This document shows, in pieces, positions 5,071 to 6,330 of a stretch of 6,330 bases of DNA. A model generated the notes under the pieces. That model was given only the letters and a program-made list of their open reading frames with translations. It did not search any database and had not been told where the DNA came from. Position numbers and translations under genes: made by a program. Within the stretch, counting starts at the first letter, position 1. Every line of letters starts with the position of its first letter. Source of the DNA: Candidatus Methanoplasma sp. (GTDB taxonomy: Archaea > Thermoplasmatota > Thermoplasmata > Methanomassiliicoccales > Methanomethylophilaceae); assembly GCA_031288985.1 (NCBI GenBank), contig JAITQH010000108.1:1-6330 (forward strand), given 5' to 3'.

Positions 5071-6330
5071 TCACTTCACAGGCTCCCACTTGCACAGTTC
5101 GTTGACCTTCGAGAGCGTGGAGCCTCTCCGGATCTCTTCCCTTGTGCGCTCCTCTCTCTCGCTGACGTCCGCCGTGCGGTTGGCAACCTCCACCGCAAGC
5201 TCCTTCGGTATCACCATGAGGCCGTTCTCGTCTCCGACTATCCAGTCTCCGGTGCGGACGATCTGTCCTCCGACGGTGATCTCCATCCCTATTCCGCCGT
5301 ATCCCTTCGGCTCTCCCGCGCAGGGGACGACCGACCGCGCGAAAGCAGGGAAACCGAGATCGATGATCCCGTCGATGTCCCGTATCGCTCCGTCGATGAC
5401 CACTCCTTTCACGCCCGCGACCATCGCAGAATTGGATGCGAGTTCTCCCCATACGGCTACGGGCGATCCGCCGGCGTCCACTACGATGACGTCTCCGGGC
5501 CGGGCGCGGTCGATGGCCTCCACGGGCTTCGCCCAATCTCCGTTGGCCGTCTGAACGGTGAGGGCGCGGCCCGCCATCCTCTTGCCGTGTCCGATGAACG
5601 GCCGCAGCCCCATGACGACTCCGCGTTTGTGGAACGCGTCGGAGATGTTGCACGTCGAGGTCTTGGAGAACGCCTCGAAGAGTTCCTCTTCCGCATGCCG
5701 TTTCGCGGCGCCCGGATCCGCTTTCGCGCCGGACATCGCCGCCTTGATCGCGGCCGCCGCCCCTTTGACGTCGGCGGCCTTGACGATCGCTCCGCCGACG
5801 ATGACTATGGATGCTCCCGCTTCCGCATACGCGCGTGCGGTCTCGGCGGTCACGCCCCCGGCGGAGGCCACGGGGATCGTTGTTCCCTTCACTATCTCCG
5901 CAAGAACATCAAGAGGGGCGGCCTCCCCTCTCATCTGGGTATCGATGCCCATGTGCAGGCATACATACGACGCCCCCAGAGATTCGACCTCCTTTGCCCT
6001 TTTGACCTTATCTTTTACATTGATGAGATCCACCATGATCTCCGCGCCGTATTTCCTGCCGGCCGACACGGCCTCGGACACGGTGGAGTCGTCCGCGAGC
6101 CCCAGCACGGTGACGATGTCCGCACCGGCCTTGGCTGCTATCTCCGTCTCGAACGCCCCTGTGTCCATGGTCTTTGCGTCCGCGACGATCTTCAGGCCCG
6201 GGAACTCCCGGCGCATGGTGCGGATCGCTTCGGCGCCCTCGCTCTTGATAAGCGGAGTGCCCACCTCGATCCAGTCCGCTCCCCCATCCACAGCCTCGCG
6301 GGCTATCGCAACGGCTCTGTTCAACTGCAT
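5071..6330 (-). CDS. 3-hexulose-6-phosphate synthase fused to RraA-like domain, 5' end outside window
   Basis: The 419 visible residues contain two domains. Residues 1 to about 200 are hexulose-6-phosphate synthase of the OMP decarboxylase suprafamily: WIEVGTPLIKSEG (20-32), DAKTMD (51-56; D51, K53 and D56 of the DxKxxD signature), D101, H126 and the phosphate-binding ASAGGV (155-160) and IVGGAI. The enzyme interconverts ribulose 5-phosphate plus formaldehyde with arabino-hex-3-ulose 6-phosphate; in archaea it mainly supplies pentoses from fructose 6-phosphate. Residues about 215-410 are RraA-like: STCNISDAFHKRG (225-237), GELASN (295-300) and VIDGAIRD (311-318), the last being the metal/substrate region of RraA-type aldolases. 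HPS-RraA fusions are known in archaea, often annotated 'ribonuclease regulator', but the second domain's role is unproven. The Met at 6330 is probably internal, since HPS proteins usually begin about ten residues earlier with a strand ending ALD. The usual partner isomerase (PHI) is not in the window. Confidence 0.9.
   Translation of the reverse strand: MQLNRAVAIAREAVDGGADWIEVGTPLIKSEGAEAIRTMRREFPGLKIVADAKTMDTGAFETEIAAKAGADIVTVLGLADDSTVSEAVSAGRKYGAEIMVDLINVKDKVKRAKEVESLGASYVCLHMGIDTQMRGEAAPLDVLAEIVKGTTIPVASAGGVTAETARAYAEAGASIVIVGGAIVKAADVKGAAAAIKAAMSGAKADPGAAKRHAEEELFEAFSKTSTCNISDAFHKRGVVMGLRPFIGHGKRMAGRALTVQTANGDWAKPVEAIDRARPGDVIVVDAGGSPVAVWGELASNSAMVAGVKGVVIDGAIRDIDGIIDLGFPAFARSVVPCAGEPKGYGGIGMEITVGGQIVRTGDWIVGDENGLMVIPKELAVEVANRTADVSEREERTREEIRRGSTLSKVNELCKWEPVK

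Noticed and set aside
6328..6330. ATG at the window edge as the true start of HPS-RraA
   Set aside because: Family proteins begin about ten residues earlier with a conserved strand, so this Met is probably internal and the gene is cut by the window.
1..6330. CRISPR array, tRNA or rRNA gene, insertion sequence or toxin-antitoxin pair
   Set aside because: No spaced repeat array, cloverleaf, rRNA segment, transposase or terminal inverted repeat was seen on either strand.

Overview
The window looks like a piece of a euryarchaeal chromosome of fairly high GC content. The best guess is a member of the Thermoplasmata such as a Methanomassiliicoccales methanogen, but this is inferred from gene content, since no rRNA or methanogenesis gene is present. 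Three things point to archaea: a small subunit of the archaeal/eukaryotic-type DNA primase, an archaeal hexulose-6-phosphate synthase fused to an RraA domain, and archaeal-type TATA boxes at leaderless spacing. Genes are packed tightly. Two convergent pairs meet with no intervening base, and a third overlaps by 40 bases.

Layout from left to right: (1) the C-terminal half of a biotin-synthase-like radical SAM protein on + (1-489), cut by the window edge; (2) DNA primase small subunit priS on - (450-1673), whose 3' end overlaps gene 1; (3) a 51-base divergent region with a self-complementary TATA element midway between the priS and TatD start codons; (4) a TatD-like TIM-barrel metal hydrolase on + (1725-2561); (5) a metallo-beta-lactamase-fold protein on + (2602-3345) that appears to lack several metal ligands; (6) a DUF4143 remnant on - (3346-3816) that has lost its AAA+ ATPase half; (7) a 336-base region without a convincing gene (3817-4152), holding an AT-rich patch with a consensus TATA box, a 10-bp direct repeat and a perfect 16-bp palindrome; (8) an HtpX-family membrane protease on + (4153-5070); (9) a hexulose-6-phosphate synthase/RraA fusion on - (5071-6330), whose first few codons lie beyond the right edge.

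The genes do not form one pathway. They cover DNA replication (PriS, perhaps with a TatD-type hydrolase), membrane protein quality control (HtpX), pentose phosphate/formaldehyde metabolism (HPS-RraA) and cofactor-type radical chemistry (radical SAM). No clear new defence system or mobile element is present. The most unusual points are the symmetric shared promoter, the metal-site-depleted MBL protein, the truncated DUF4143 gene beside an orphan promoter and repeats, and the HPS-RraA fusion.
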